A DNA stretch of 64,000 bases from JADLGL01 sp963667605 (GTDB lineage Bacteria > Pseudomonadota > Alphaproteobacteria > Rhizobiales > Kaistiaceae), in the NCBI GenBank assembly GCA_963667605.2, contig CAXXUZ010000002.1:461309-525308 (forward strand), given 5' to 3'. A program made the position numbers and the translations under genes. Below are positions 17,578 through 26,555 of this stretch, piece by piece (within the stretch, counting starts at the first letter, position 1; each line of letters starts with the position of its first letter). The notes beneath the pieces are model-generated. The model ran no database searches and was not told the DNA's origin. It saw only the letters and a program-made list of their open reading frames with translations.

Positions 17578-18804
17578 TGATGCGATATCTCGCGACATCG
17601 AACGCGCCGCCTTCGGGCGGCGCATTTCGTTTGCAGGTGGACGCCAGCGATAGATCCAGTCATAGCGCCGTCCCAGGTCGGGGCTGCCGAGGAACCGCAG
17701 CACCAGATTCCGCACTGCGCTGTTCAGGGCACCCCTATGGTAGAGGTCGGCGGTGCCGTGAGCTGCCCGCCAAACTCGTCTGACGCGGGGCCTCCGCGCG
17801 GCCTGATAATCTGCCAGAGCGCTTTCCAATTGGTTGGGCTTCCTACCAAGAGTCATCGCCAGCATTGCCGCATCTTCGATCGCCATTGCGCCGCCCTGCG
17901 CGAGATAGGGCACCATCGCGTGTGCGGCATCGCCTAGCAGCGCGACTCGGCCCGACACCCACGGTCCCGAGGGGTTGACGGTCGCTATCGGCCAGCGCTT
18001 CCAATCGCCGTCGATATCAAGCAGGACCTGAACCGGCTTCGCCCAGCGTCTCAATTGATGCTTTACATCGCCGAAATCTTGCCCGGCTCCGGAGGCATGA
18101 TCCGATGCGACGACCACAATATTGAATTCCCGGCCCGCGCGGACTGGATAGTGCACTACGTGCCCGGCCCGCCCCAGCCAAAGACCAATTCTGTCCCTCG
18201 GCAAGGACGCCGGTGCGATCGCCGCATCGATTATCGTTCGCCATGCTGACCGGCCGGTCGATTCTCTCATACTTGCTCCCGGCATTACCGAGCGGACGAA
18301 CGAGCCGATCCCATCGGCGCCGATCAAGGCGTCAGCGGTAATTTCATCGTGCCTCCCATTGTGCTCCACCATCATCGTCAGGCCTCGCTCATGGATGGCG
18401 AATTCAACCAATGAACGGCCGGGCAGCAGATCGATTTGCGGATGATCGGCGGCGGCCGACGCCAACGCATCCTGAAGGTCGGCGCGATGAACGGTGCGGT
18501 AGGAGATACCGTGACGTTTCTTGAAACGTCTTCCGAGCGGCAGGGTGACTATGCGTTGGCCGCGCCACCCTCGTATCTCGATCCCCTCCGGTTCGGCCGC
18601 GCATTCGATGATCGCTGGCTCCAGGCCGAGATCGGCAATAATTCGTCCGGCATTTGGCGAGATCTGGATGCCCGCGCCGCTCTCCCCGAAATTGGACGAC
18701 CGCTCAAGGACGCGGATTCGAAACCCCGCCTCGGCGCATGCGAGGGCTGCCGTCAGCCCTCCGATACCGCCTCCGGCAATAAGTAGTGAGGGTGGCCGAT
18801 CCAC
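17566..18804 (-). CDS. FAD-dependent monooxygenase (salicylate/3-hydroxybenzoate hydroxylase-like)
   Basis: 412 aa with the three marks of group A flavoprotein hydroxylases: GGGIGGLTAALACAEAG near the N-terminus (FAD ADP moiety), ALIGADGIGSFVR in the middle (DG motif) and VALLGDAAHAMVPYLAQGG (GD motif, FAD ribityl). It would use NAD(P)H and O2 to hydroxylate an aromatic ring; the substrate cannot be told. It lies 21 bp downstream of the zinc-finger gene on the same strand. Confidence 0.88.
   Translation of the reverse strand: MDRPPSLLIAGGGIGGLTAALACAEAGFRIRVLERSSNFGESGAGIQISPNAGRIIADLGLEPAIIECAAEPEGIEIRGWRGQRIVTLPLGRRFKKRHGISYRTVHRADLQDALASAAADHPQIDLLPGRSLVEFAIHERGLTMMVEHNGRHDEITADALIGADGIGSFVRSVMPGASMRESTGRSAWRTIIDAAIAPASLPRDRIGLWLGRAGHVVHYPVRAGREFNIVVVASDHASGAGQDFGDVKHQLRRWAKPVQVLLDIDGDWKRWPIATVNPSGPWVSGRVALLGDAAHAMVPYLAQGGAMAIEDAAMLAMTLGRKPNQLESALADYQAARRPRVRRVWRAAHGTADLYHRGALNSAVRNLVLRFLGSPDLGRRYDWIYRWRPPANEMRRPKAARSMSRDIASSLE
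17604..17632 (+). terminator. msrA terminator inside the monooxygenase coding sequence
   Basis: GCGCCGCC-TTCG-GGCGGCGC followed by ATTTCGTTT, 26 bp after the msrA stop. It lies within the antisense of the last monooxygenase codons. Confidence 0.65.
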
Positions 18805-18825
18805 CGCTACTCCTTCATCGCCGCA

Positions 18826-19074
18826 TCATTGCGTGGCCACCTCGCCCACGAGATGGCCGGGCGGAACGGTTTCGTCGGGTCTCAAACCGTCGTTGAATCG
18901 ATAGGAAGTCGAGCAATAGGGGCAGACGCCGTCATCGGAATCGCCCAAATCGATGTAGATGTGTGGGTGATCGAATGGGGCGTTGGCTCCCATGCATTTG
19001 AACTCCTTCACGCCGATTTCGATCAGCTCCACGCCGGCGTCATTCTGAAAATGCGGCACAATGGGCTCGGCCAT
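18826..19074 (-). CDS. CHCC zinc-finger protein (NDUFS6-like, COG4391)
   Basis: 82 aa beginning MAEPIVPHFQNDAGV. The zinc ligands read C (EFKCMG), H (FDHPHIYIDLG) and the pair CPYCSTSY, the CHCC arrangement of the zf-CHCC family, which includes the mitochondrial complex I accessory subunit. In alphaproteobacteria the small protein is thought to be tied to respiratory complex I. The internal ATG at 19074 is preferred to the one at 19086. Confidence 0.88.
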   Translation of the reverse strand: MAEPIVPHFQNDAGVELIEIGVKEFKCMGANAPFDHPHIYIDLGDSDDGVCPYCSTSYRFNDGLRPDETVPPGHLVGEVATQ

Positions 19075-19272
19075 GATTCCCCACAAATTAGTTTCGTTCC
19101 AACCTTATCCCGCACCATAACTTCCCCTCGTGGCCGCTGCCACTGCCGATATCCGATCGGTGAGATCTCGTGCCGGTCTCGTTTCCGGGTGCGTGGATAC
19201 GAGAACGTCCAGAATTAGCGCAATCTGGGCCGAATGTGCTATGGGCACGAAAGGCGGATTTGCGGAGATAGA

Positions 19273-20106
19273 ATGACGGTTCACGCGCCCAGGCCGGTGA
19301 CCGAAGCTCGATCCGACCTCCGGTCGGTGTGGCAACAAATTCGCTCGGAAGCCGAGGCGATCGTTACCGGCGAAGCCGAACTGGCGAGTTTCGTCTATGC
19401 CAATGTCCTCAACCATGACCGTCTTGAAGAGGCAATCGCCCACCGGATCGCGACTCAGCTTGATCATCATGATGTTCCCGCCGATTTGATCCGCCATTCC
19501 TTTGCCGAGGTGCTGGCCGCCGAGCCGGAGCTGGCAGAGGTCTTTCTAGTTGACATCGCCGCCGTCTACGATCGGGACCCAGCGTGCACCCGCCTGGTCG
19601 AGCCGGTCCTCTATTTCAAGGGCTTTCATGCAATTGAAGCCCACCGCCTGGCCCATTGGCTCTACCGCCAAGGGCGAAAGGATCTGGCATTCTACCTGCA
19701 AAGCCGAGCATCGGTGTTGTTTCAGACCGACATTCACCCAGCGGTGCCGATGGGTAAAGGTGTCTTCCTCGACCACGCCACATCCCTCGTTGTCGGCGGG
19801 ACCGCTGTCATTGAGGACGATGTCTCGATGCTGCAGGACGTCACCTTAGGCGGCACCGGCAAGGAGAGCGGTGATCGCCACCCCAAGGTTCGCCGTGGCG
19901 TGCTGATCGGTGCCGGTGCAAAGATTCTTGGCAATATCGAAATCGGTGAGGGATCACGTGTGGCCGCTGGGTCGGTGGTCCTGAAACCCGTGCCGCCACA
20001 CTCTACCGTCGCTGGCGTGCCCGCCCGGGTCATTGGCAAGGCCGGCGCCGGAATCCCGTCGCAGACGATGGAGCACCTAATCTCCGAATCGTCAGAGCAC
20101 GACTAG
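19273..20106 (+). CDS. cysE: Serine O-acetyltransferase
   Basis: 277 aa. A helical N-terminal domain (SDLRSVWQQIRSEAEAIV...) is followed by the left-handed beta helix: QTDIHPAVPMGKGVFLDHAT, VIEDDVSMLQDVTLGGTGK, RRGVLIGAGAKILGNIEIGEGSRVAAGSVV, and the VPARVIG exit loop. It makes O-acetylserine from serine and acetyl-CoA for cysteine synthesis. The ATG at 19273 fits the family start better than 19234. Confidence 0.95.
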   Translation: MTVHAPRPVTEARSDLRSVWQQIRSEAEAIVTGEAELASFVYANVLNHDRLEEAIAHRIATQLDHHDVPADLIRHSFAEVLAAEPELAEVFLVDIAAVYDRDPACTRLVEPVLYFKGFHAIEAHRLAHWLYRQGRKDLAFYLQSRASVLFQTDIHPAVPMGKGVFLDHATSLVVGGTAVIEDDVSMLQDVTLGGTGKESGDRHPKVRRGVLIGAGAKILGNIEIGEGSRVAAGSVVLKPVPPHSTVAGVPARVIGKAGAGIPSQTMEHLISESSEHD

Positions 20107-20159
20107 ATGCCGTCACTTCAAGACCGTCCCCAGCGGACCAATCCAAGGAGTAGGTGATT

Positions 20160-20369
20160 TTGACTCCCGCGGAGATCAGAAAGCTCGAAAGTTTCTTCCA
20201 GCACAAATTCAAACTACCGACAATTGAGGTACGCCAACGGCCCCGCAAGGACGACTCGGCCGAATTGTTCATCGGCGATGAGTTCATAGGTGTCCTTTAT
20301 CGTGACGACGAGGATGGCGAGGTTTCGTACAATTTCTCGATGGCCATCCTCGATATCGATCTAGAATAG
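20160..20369 (+). CDS. DUF3126 family protein
   Basis: 69 aa, MTPAEIRKLESFFQHKFKLP onward, ending FSMAILDIDLE; this matches the short alphaproteobacterial DUF3126 proteins, often found next to cysE. The start TTG at 20160 has the best distance from AAGGAG (20145-20150); a GTG at 20154 is too close. Function unknown. Confidence 0.85.
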   Translation: MTPAEIRKLESFFQHKFKLPTIEVRQRPRKDDSAELFIGDEFIGVLYRDDEDGEVSYNFSMAILDIDLE

Positions 20370-20578
20370 ATCCGGCTCAATTGTTTCGCGATGGCACGGC
20401 GCCGATTCGGCTGCTGTGTCCTAACGAAACGTCAACTATAACCGCCCCAACAGTATGCGACTGCAAGACATTGTTATCGTTGGGTTTTCAACTCTAGGCG
20501 ACTTTCGGCACGGACGTTGCATCCGGTCGGTATTGGGCGGCCGATTTGCGGCCCGCTCGGATCGGATGGGTGGCTCTG

Positions 20579-20899
20579 GTGCGCGAGTTGATGATCCTGG
20601 TCTACGCTACGGCGGTTGGTTTCGCCGCCTCCGGCATGATCTCGACTTTGATGCAGTCGGTGACCAAGCGGCCTGTGGCCTTCGCCATCCCCAATGGCGG
20701 AGGGGGGCTTGTCTATTTTCTGACCGCGATTAGCTTTGCCCTGACAGGGCCCTACATCGTAGCAAGGGCGACCTTCCGCACATATTTCGCCGAGCGAGAA
20801 TGGACGATGATTGGCGCTGGCCTTTTCATCGCTGCTCTGTGGAGCACCTGTTCTGGAATCCTCGTGCTGGGCTTGGCGCTGTCAGTCGGAGGCCGCTAA
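20579..20899 (+). CDS. Small membrane protein (resembles DUF6949)
   Basis: About 106 aa with three hydrophobic segments: LMILVYATAVGFAASGMI, LVYFLTAISFALTGPYIVA and MIGAGLFIAALWSTCSGILVL. The family name is from memory. The start is uncertain (TTG 20546, GTG 20579 or ATG 20591), none with a strong ribosome-binding site. About 210 bp of non-coding sequence precede it. It is 42 bp from the gamma-carbonic anhydrase gene on the same strand. Confidence 0.65.
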   Translation: MRELMILVYATAVGFAASGMISTLMQSVTKRPVAFAIPNGGGGLVYFLTAISFALTGPYIVARATFRTYFAEREWTMIGAGLFIAALWSTCSGILVLGLALSVGGR

Positions 20900-20941
20900 A
20901 AGAGAAGCAGGGCGCGGCGACGGCGACCACGGGGATCCTCA

Positions 20942-21472
20942 GTGCCGATTTACGCATTCAATCGCGTTTCTCCGACCCTGCCGCGGCCGGGCGGATTCTG
21001 GATCGCACCCGACGCAGATGTCATTGGTCGGGTGAGCATCGCCGAGGACGTATCGATTTGGTTCGGTGCCGTGCTGCGCGGCGATATCGAGCCGATCACC
21101 ATCGGCCGCCGCTCCAATATCCAGGACTTGTCGGTGATGCACACGGACGCGGATTGGCCGCTCGTCGTCGGTCAGAACTGTACCATCGGTCATCGCGCCT
21201 TGCTGCATGGCTGCACTATCGGCGACAACACGCTGGTCGGCATGGGCGCGGTTGTCATGACCGGCGCAAAGATCGGCGCGAATTGTCTGATTGCAGCTCA
21301 TGCTTTGGTTCCGGAGCATAAGACCATCAACGACCGTTCGTTGGTCATGGGGGTGCCGGGCAGGGTCGTTCGTGAACTGACCGACGAGGAAATCGCTGCC
21401 AATGACGCTGCGGCCGAACGCTATGTGCGACGGTGGCGGGACTATGTCGGCGAGGGATTTCGGCGGATCTGA
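20942..21472 (+). CDS. Gamma-carbonic anhydrase family protein
   Basis: 176 aa with a left-handed beta-helix of hexapeptides (IGRVSIAEDVSIWFGAVLRG, ITIGRRSNIQDLSV). The three metal-site histidines fit VMHTD and IGHRALLHG. Family members are zinc or iron lyases or, when residues are missing, acyl-carrier or scaffold proteins; here the ligands look intact. GTG start at 20942. Confidence 0.88.
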   Translation: MPIYAFNRVSPTLPRPGGFWIAPDADVIGRVSIAEDVSIWFGAVLRGDIEPITIGRRSNIQDLSVMHTDADWPLVVGQNCTIGHRALLHGCTIGDNTLVGMGAVVMTGAKIGANCLIAAHALVPEHKTINDRSLVMGVPGRVVRELTDEEIAANDAAAERYVRRWRDYVGEGFRRI

Positions 21473-21489
21473 TGGAGCGGGGTCGAACG

Positions 21490-21523
21490 AAAAGAAGGGC
21501 CGGCCCGTCAAACGAGCCGGCCC
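21490..21523 (-). terminator. Terminator downstream of the BTLCP gene
   Basis: GGGCCGGC (21497-21504) pairs with GCCGGCCC (21516-21523); on the minus strand the hairpin is followed by TTCTTTT. It ends transcription of the transglutaminase-like gene and could work partly for the convergent gamma-carbonic anhydrase gene. Confidence 0.75.
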
Positions 21524-21575
21524 AGAAGGGCGCGATCCAAGGGGCAGGGGACGGATCGGCCCAGTTCGAAAACAC

Positions 21576-22211
21576 TTACTCGCCGACAAAACGGACGACT
21601 GCGTCGCGTCCATCTTCGATCGAGACCCAGCGACCGGTGTTTTCGTCCGATTGCCGCTTCACGAAGACATAGGGTGTGTGACTCCAGAGCTGAATATTGG
21701 AGTCGAGATTGTCGAGGATCAAATCGCCACGATCAGTCCGCACCGTCAGCACGGCATGAGCCTGGCCATCCGGGCGAACCACCACGGTGATCAGAAGGCT
21801 GTCCACCGGCCATCCGCCCTCGGTCAGAATGCGACGCTTCAGCAGTACGCAGTCTTCGCAATCGCCGCGAGTCGCCGGGTAGATCCAGAGCTCTGGGACC
21901 CCGAACATATCCAGATCGGTCGCGGGTCGGATCGCGACATTGACCAGATTGTTGACCTGCTGCAGCTGTTCCCAACGGTGATCCGTCAGCGCAACCAGTT
22001 GCGGCGGATTGCTATTGAGGCCGCACTCGCTGGGCCGCAAAAGACAAAACTGATAGTGACCGATTGGCTGGGACGTCACACGCCCCACATCCATGAACGG
22101 CGAAGAATTAGTGCCAGCGGCGGCGGTTGTTGACATAACGACCGCCCACAGAACGCAAGACAAGATTGAAAGAGCCGATGTATTCGGCACTGCTGCCCCC
22201 TTTTTTCGCAC
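21576..22211 (-). CDS. Bacterial transglutaminase-like cysteine proteinase (BTLCP)
   Basis: 211 aa with an N-terminal signal peptide (LSILSCVLWAVVMSTTAAAG). The catalytic triad fits Cys in GDCEDCVLLKRR, His in GQAHAVLTVRTDRGDLILDN, and Asp in that LILDN. The BTLCP family in gamma- and betaproteobacteria (LapG) releases adhesins under c-di-GMP control; in alphaproteobacteria the role is mostly unknown. Starts at GTG 22211. The AT-rich region upstream (22212-22290) would hold its promoter. Confidence 0.88.
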   Translation of the reverse strand: MRKKGAAVPNTSALSILSCVLWAVVMSTTAAAGTNSSPFMDVGRVTSQPIGHYQFCLLRPSECGLNSNPPQLVALTDHRWEQLQQVNNLVNVAIRPATDLDMFGVPELWIYPATRGDCEDCVLLKRRILTEGGWPVDSLLITVVVRPDGQAHAVLTVRTDRGDLILDNLDSNIQLWSHTPYVFVKRQSDENTGRWVSIEDGRDAVVRFVGE

Positions 22212-22361
22212 GGGGGATCATGCCAAAATCGATTTTATTTGAAGCGAAGTATGATGTGCAATTTATATTAGAATTGAACCAGGCCCGTTAAGTCGCTGGC
22301 AAGCATAACAAGCGAGACGTAGCCTCTGGCGCAGCGCACGAATGTCGTGCCGATAGGAGGG

Positions 22362-22988
22362 CTACGACGCGCCGACGCCGAGTTCCTCTTCGAGCGAATC
22401 CGCAGTTTGCAGCACGGCGAATTCGATCGCGATTCCCTCCTCATTGTGCCGCAACACGGTTGCCCGAATGGCGCCGAGGCGAAGTGGCGACCCGATCGGC
22501 GGCTTGAACTCAATCGCCAAGGCCGTCCCCGAAAGAGAGAGATCGATGATCGTGCAGGTATATGTGCGGCCGTCAGGCAAGGCCACCCTTCCAAATGGTG
22601 TCAACGGAGCAACACGATCGTGACGACGATCCTCGGGGAGATTCAGATGGTGCCGATTGGCGAGCCAGGTCAGCTTCGAGGCGAGCTTGTCCTTCTTGCG
22701 CGGTGTGCTCTCGATCGACATCGCAAATCCGCCCTCGAACAGCCGCGAAATGGGACCCTCGATCCGGCCGACATGATCAATGTAGGCAACGACGCGTTCG
22801 CCGAGGGCCCCCAATATTGGTGCGATGAGAGCACAGCTCCCCGGCGACATGTCGGTTGTCTGGCAAGGGTATTCGCGCCGATTCTCCAACATGAACCGAC
22901 CGAGCAAGTTCAGTCGAACCCGCTGAAAACGTCTGCGATCGCGGAGCGGACCCTCAGCCTGCTGAGCGACCATCGGTTCTGTTGGCAT
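22362..22988 (-). CDS. Tandem PilZ-domain protein
   Basis: 208 aa from ATG 22988. Two PilZ-like units: RDRRRFQRVRLNLLGRFML with TTDMSPGSCAL, and EDRRHDRVAPLTPFGRVAL with IIDLSLSGTALA. RxxxR plus (D/N)xSxxG is the c-di-GMP-binding signature. The first copy has S-P-G and the second D-L-S-L-S-G, so the second is the better match. The gene probably links c-di-GMP to motility or envelope functions. Confidence 0.82.
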   Translation of the reverse strand: MPTEPMVAQQAEGPLRDRRRFQRVRLNLLGRFMLENRREYPCQTTDMSPGSCALIAPILGALGERVVAYIDHVGRIEGPISRLFEGGFAMSIESTPRKKDKLASKLTWLANRHHLNLPEDRRHDRVAPLTPFGRVALPDGRTYTCTIIDLSLSGTALAIEFKPPIGSPLRLGAIRATVLRHNEEGIAIEFAVLQTADSLEEELGVGAS

Positions 22989-23103
22989 GAACGATTCCAG
23001 CCCGGCGGCACGCCTTTTTCGCAACCCTACGCTGCCTTCACAAGCATACCAAGATCGCAGTTAACAACCTGTAACCTGGCGGAGAAAACTTTCCCCGAGC
23101 ACG

Positions 23104-23727
23104 CTACACTGACTTGCCGCCCTCCAGAATGACAAAGCTCTCCCTCCGGACCTTCGGACCTTTTATCGGCGGCGATGGAACAAGGGCGGGCTGCAGCCGG
23201 CCAAAGTCGGCGCCGGCCGGTCCGTCTGTGGGGGACATCAGCCGCACGCTGGTGACGGTTTGCCTCGCGATGGGGACCAGGCCAAGCCAATGGGGCAGTT
23301 CCATTGGCGCCATCACCCCGAGAATGCGATCGTAATGCGGGCCAGCCTGAACCAATGGCAGCAGCAACAATTCCAGCCCGATATTTTGGTGACGGCCGAC
23401 ATTCGCGGTCACCCCGACCACGGCACTGTGACCGTGCGTAACGATGGCGCTGAGGATCATCGACAATTGGTCGCGATCTTCCGAATCCCAGAAATCGAGG
23501 AATTCGCAACCCTTCAGCTCCTTGCCGTAGATGGCGCAAAGCCGGGTGCCGGCGAGTCTGAACCGGTAGGAACCGTTGCCCGACTGCAGAATGAAAGTGT
23601 CGCTCAGAATGCCGCTGATTTCGGCGGGTTCAACTGCGGCTCGAGCCGGTGCTCGTTCTCCATCCCGGATGCGATCCCAATATCGATACAGTGCCCTGCA
23701 ACTTTCGTGTTTCATTCTGCGGCTCAC
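23104..23727 (-). CDS. PAS-domain protein (PAS_5 type)
   Basis: 207 aa consisting of one PAS_5-like domain: ALYRYWDRIRDGERAPARAA near the start, then FILQSGNGSYRFRLAGTRLC, LKGCEFLDFWDSEDRDQL and a hydrophobic core ending GVMAPMELPHWLG. There is no output domain. Such stand-alone PAS_5 proteins are typical of alphaproteobacteria and have no known partner. It lies 115 bp upstream of the PilZ gene on the same strand. Confidence 0.82.
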   Translation of the reverse strand: MSRRMKHESCRALYRYWDRIRDGERAPARAAVEPAEISGILSDTFILQSGNGSYRFRLAGTRLCAIYGKELKGCEFLDFWDSEDRDQLSMILSAIVTHGHSAVVGVTANVGRHQNIGLELLLLPLVQAGPHYDRILGVMAPMELPHWLGLVPIARQTVTSVRLMSPTDGPAGADFGRLQPALVPSPPIKGPKVRRESFVILEGGKSV

Positions 23728-23869
23728 GCGTTTGTCTCAGCTTGAGCCAATCGTCTATTGCCGGCACGCTTCCAACCGGTGCGCGTGCGAGATCGAGACA
23801 ATAATCGCGATCAGCCCTTACGCTTTTGCAGGAGCTGCATGGCTGATGCCACTGCCGCGATATCGATCT

Positions 23870-24041
23870 CCCCACGATGCACAGAGTGCCTCGTGGGGTA
23901 AGGTTAACGCGCACAAAGGTTTGCCGAGAGAAATTATTTATGCGACGGTAACGATACGCAACAGCTTGAGCAGCCGACCCATCATGTGGGTCCACGTGTT
24001 TTTTTACTGAGCCGACGGTGTCCCGTCGGCTCTTTTCTTTT
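23870..24041 (+). ncRNA. Candidate small RNA ending in two tandem terminators
   Basis: No convincing gene lies between the PAS gene (start 23727, minus) and the rhomboid gene (24079, plus), yet three plus-strand structures occur: a stem CCCCACGA / TCGTGGGG (23870-23877 with 23891-23898), a terminator GACCCA / TGGGTC with seven T (23976-24005), and a stronger terminator GAGCCGACGG / CCGTCGGCTC with TTTTCTTTT (24009-24041). Two terminators in a row with no upstream gene suggest an untranslated RNA. It does not resemble SRP RNA, 6S RNA or tmRNA by eye. Confidence 0.35.
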
Positions 24042-24078
24042 GTCTTGTCGCTACTCAGTCATCCTCATAACAGAAGAC

Positions 24079-24813
24079 ATGAGCTTTCCCGCCGACTCCG
24101 GCCAAGGCCGCCAGCCAATGTTCAACGTGCCGGCGGTAATTGTGCACCTGCTGTGGATCATGGCAGGCATCCACTTGTACCAAACGGTCCTTTCGCCTCC
24201 TGATCAAGACGCCTGGATCATCGTGAATTTCGCCTATTTTCCGGCCCGCCCCGAGGAGCTCTCATTCTTCGGCGATATCCTTCCCGGTGCCGAAATCTGG
24301 TCGTTCCTGACCTATGGTTTGCTGCACGCCGATTGGGGGCATCTCGCAGTCAACGCTGTGTGGATGGCGGCCTTCGGAAGTCCGTTGGCAAGGCGGTTCG
24401 GTACGTGGCGGTTTCTGGGCTTCTCGGCCCTGGCTGTCATCGCCGGGGCGCTCACTCATCTACTCAGCCATGGCGGCGAGGTAATTCCGCTCGTCGGCGC
24501 CAGTGCAGCGGTTTCAGCTCACATGGCTGGCGCGAGCCGATTCCTATTTATAACCCCGCCGGGTGAGCGGCGATCCTACCAGGCACCGGCCGCCTCGTTG
24601 TGGGCGGTCTTTCGGGATCGGCGGACGATGACATTCATCGGCATTTGGTTCGCGATAAACATTGGGGTCGGCTTGTTCCTGACCGTCGACGGAGAAACGG
24701 GCCGAATTGCATGGGAAGCTCATCTCGGCGGCTTTGCCGCAGGTCTTTTGCTTTTCCGGCTGTTCGATCCGGTTCCGGCCGGCAGGGATCACCGCGGGCC
24801 GAGCAAAGAGTAG
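24079..24813 (+). CDS. Rhomboid-family intramembrane serine protease
   Basis: 244 aa, about six membrane segments. The catalytic Ser lies in LVGASAAVSAHMAG (GxSx motif) and the His in WEAHLGGFAAGLLL. HADWGHLAVNAVWM is the conserved HxxxxHxxxN segment. It cleaves membrane proteins within the bilayer. The ATG at 24079 is chosen over a start upstream of the terminator region. Confidence 0.9.
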   Translation: MSFPADSGQGRQPMFNVPAVIVHLLWIMAGIHLYQTVLSPPDQDAWIIVNFAYFPARPEELSFFGDILPGAEIWSFLTYGLLHADWGHLAVNAVWMAAFGSPLARRFGTWRFLGFSALAVIAGALTHLLSHGGEVIPLVGASAAVSAHMAGASRFLFITPPGERRSYQAPAASLWAVFRDRRTMTFIGIWFAINIGVGLFLTVDGETGRIAWEAHLGGFAAGLLLFRLFDPVPAGRDHRGPSKE

Positions 24814-24819
24814 CGCTCG

Positions 24820-25239
24820 TCAGCGTGGTCGCGTTTCGTCGAAGATCAGCCGAAGGTCACCGCCCTGACTGTTCTCGACGCGCCGATAAAAACAGCTTCG
24901 CGCGCCGGTGTGGCAATTAACGCCGTCACCGCCGGTCTCGACGCGCAGCCAAAGCGCATCCTGATCACAATCGATCCTGATCTCCTTGACGGTCTGAATG
25001 TTGCCGCTGGATTCGCCCTTCTGCCAAAGCGATTGTCGCGACCGGCTCCAATAGTGGGCGGTGCCTGTCGCAATTGTCCGGTCAAGCGCCTCGTCGTTCA
25101 TCCAGGCGAACATCACCACTTCGCCAGATTTGGCGTCGGTGACGATCGCCGGAATTAGGCCGTTTTTGTCGTAGGAGGGCTGGAACCGGTCCGTCGTTTC
25201 GATGACGCCATGCCGATGAGATGTTGGCGCTGATACCAT
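24820..25239 (-). CDS. hisI: Phosphoribosyl-AMP cyclohydrolase
   Basis: 139 aa, a stand-alone HisI without HisE. Motifs: GEVVMFAWMNDEALDRT, ATGTAHYWSRSRQSLWQKGESSGN, the acidic metal site IDCDQDALWLRV and the zinc cysteines in VNCHTGARSCFYR. It opens the purine ring of PR-AMP in the third step of histidine synthesis. It sits 21 bp from folE in the same operon, a common alphaproteobacterial pairing. Confidence 0.95.
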   Translation of the reverse strand: MVSAPTSHRHGVIETTDRFQPSYDKNGLIPAIVTDAKSGEVVMFAWMNDEALDRTIATGTAHYWSRSRQSLWQKGESSGNIQTVKEIRIDCDQDALWLRVETGGDGVNCHTGARSCFYRRVENSQGGDLRLIFDETRPR

Positions 25240-25259
25240 TGTCGCCCCCGACCTCTCGA

Positions 25260-25886
25260 TCAGGCAGGCCCGCGAACAAGAGTGAGAAAGCGCGCCTGTT
25301 CCGCCGGATCGTCACGGAAAATCCCGGTAAACTGGGTTGTGACGGTGGTGGAGCCGGTCTTCTGGATGCCGCGTATCGTCATGCAGAGGTGCTCGGCTTC
25401 CAACATCACGGCTGAGCCGCGCGGTTTCAGATGGTCGGTCAACGCAGTCACGATTTCTGCCGTCAGCTTTTCTTGCGTTTGCAGTGTCCGGGCAAACACG
25501 TCGACCACGCGCCCGAGTTTGGAGAGCCCAACAACCTGCTCGTTGGGGAAATAGGCAATATGCACCTTGCCGACGAACGGCACCATGTGGTGCTCACAAT
25601 GCGACGCGAAGGGGATATCGCGGACAAGCACCATGTCGTCATAGCCATCGATTTTCTCGAACGTCCGCTCGAGAATGGCGGCACTGTCCTGACGATAGCC
25701 AGCGTACAACTCTTCGAAAGCGCGGACGACGCGCTTGGGTGTATCGAGGAGACCCTCTCGCTCCGGGTTGTCCCCGGCCCAGGCGATCAGCGTCCTGACC
25801 GCCGCTTCCGCTTCGGTCCTGCTCGGCCGAACAAGGTCCGGCCTCGGCTCGGCTTCCGGCTTTGCCAGCTTTACACGTGCGTCCAA
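25260..25886 (-). CDS. folE: GTP cyclohydrolase I
   Basis: 208 aa. The zinc site SHCEHHMVPFVGKVHIAYFP and EAEHLCMTIRG, and the substrate segment VGLSKLGRVVDVFARTLQTQEKL identify type I FolE. It starts pterin synthesis for folate. Divergent from the NifU-like gene; the 157-bp spacer would hold both promoters. Confidence 0.96.
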   Translation of the reverse strand: MDARVKLAKPEAEPRPDLVRPSRTEAEAAVRTLIAWAGDNPEREGLLDTPKRVVRAFEELYAGYRQDSAAILERTFEKIDGYDDMVLVRDIPFASHCEHHMVPFVGKVHIAYFPNEQVVGLSKLGRVVDVFARTLQTQEKLTAEIVTALTDHLKPRGSAVMLEAEHLCMTIRGIQKTGSTTVTTQFTGIFRDDPAEQARFLTLVRGPA

Positions 25887-26043
25887 AATCGTATCTCCGG
25901 AAAAGGAATGGGTTAAAAGAGCGCCTCTCGCTCCAATATTAACGCTGCCAGCCCGTGCTGACCAACCGGGGGTGGTTCACATTACGGCGACCGCCGTCGC
26001 CAACCTATATGTGCAAAGCGTATGAGTCTCGCAAGGCTGCATC

Positions 26044-26529
26044 ATGACCGCCCAAACCATCTATAGCCGCGGCGTCCTTGATCTGGCAGGCAATATTCCT
26101 CGGATCGGTCGGCTGCGCCATCCAGATGCGACGGCAACCATGCATTCCAGGCTCTGTGGTTCGACCGTGAGGGTGGATCTGCGAATGGCCGATGGAATCG
26201 TGACCGATTTTGCTCAGGAGGTTAGCGCTTGCGCCCTCGGTCAGGCCGCGGCTTCCGTTGTTGCAGGCAATATCGTGGGGGCGAATTCGACCGAACTCCG
26301 CGCGCTCCGCAAGATGATGCGGCGAATGCTGGCGGATGAAGGGCCGCCGCCGGACAGGCGTTTCGGCGGGCTCGCCGCGCTTCAGCCGGCATGCGACTAC
26401 AAGGCTCGCCATCCCGCGATCATGCTGGTTTTCGACGCAATCATCGATGGGCTCGACCAGATCGAATCCGGACAGGCAGTTGCTTCCTCGTCCCGAGAGG
26501 CAGCAGCTGACCAAGGGCTGCCCAGCTGA
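26044..26529 (+). CDS. NifU/IscU-like iron-sulfur scaffold protein
   Basis: 161 aa, an IscU-type domain with three cysteines in the expected places: SRLCGSTVRV, VSACALGQAAASV and LQPACDYKARHP. It resembles stand-alone scaffold proteins found upstream of yidD and thrS in alphaproteobacteria. Its specific client is unknown. Confidence 0.85.
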   Translation: MTAQTIYSRGVLDLAGNIPRIGRLRHPDATATMHSRLCGSTVRVDLRMADGIVTDFAQEVSACALGQAAASVVAGNIVGANSTELRALRKMMRRMLADEGPPPDRRFGGLAALQPACDYKARHPAIMLVFDAIIDGLDQIESGQAVASSSREAAADQGLPS

Positions 26530-26555
26530 GCGACATAAACCGCAGGTATGATCCG

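Noticed and set aside
23730..24041. SRP RNA, 6S RNA or tmRNA gene
   Set aside because: None of the conserved core sequences (such as GGAAG of SRP RNA) are present.
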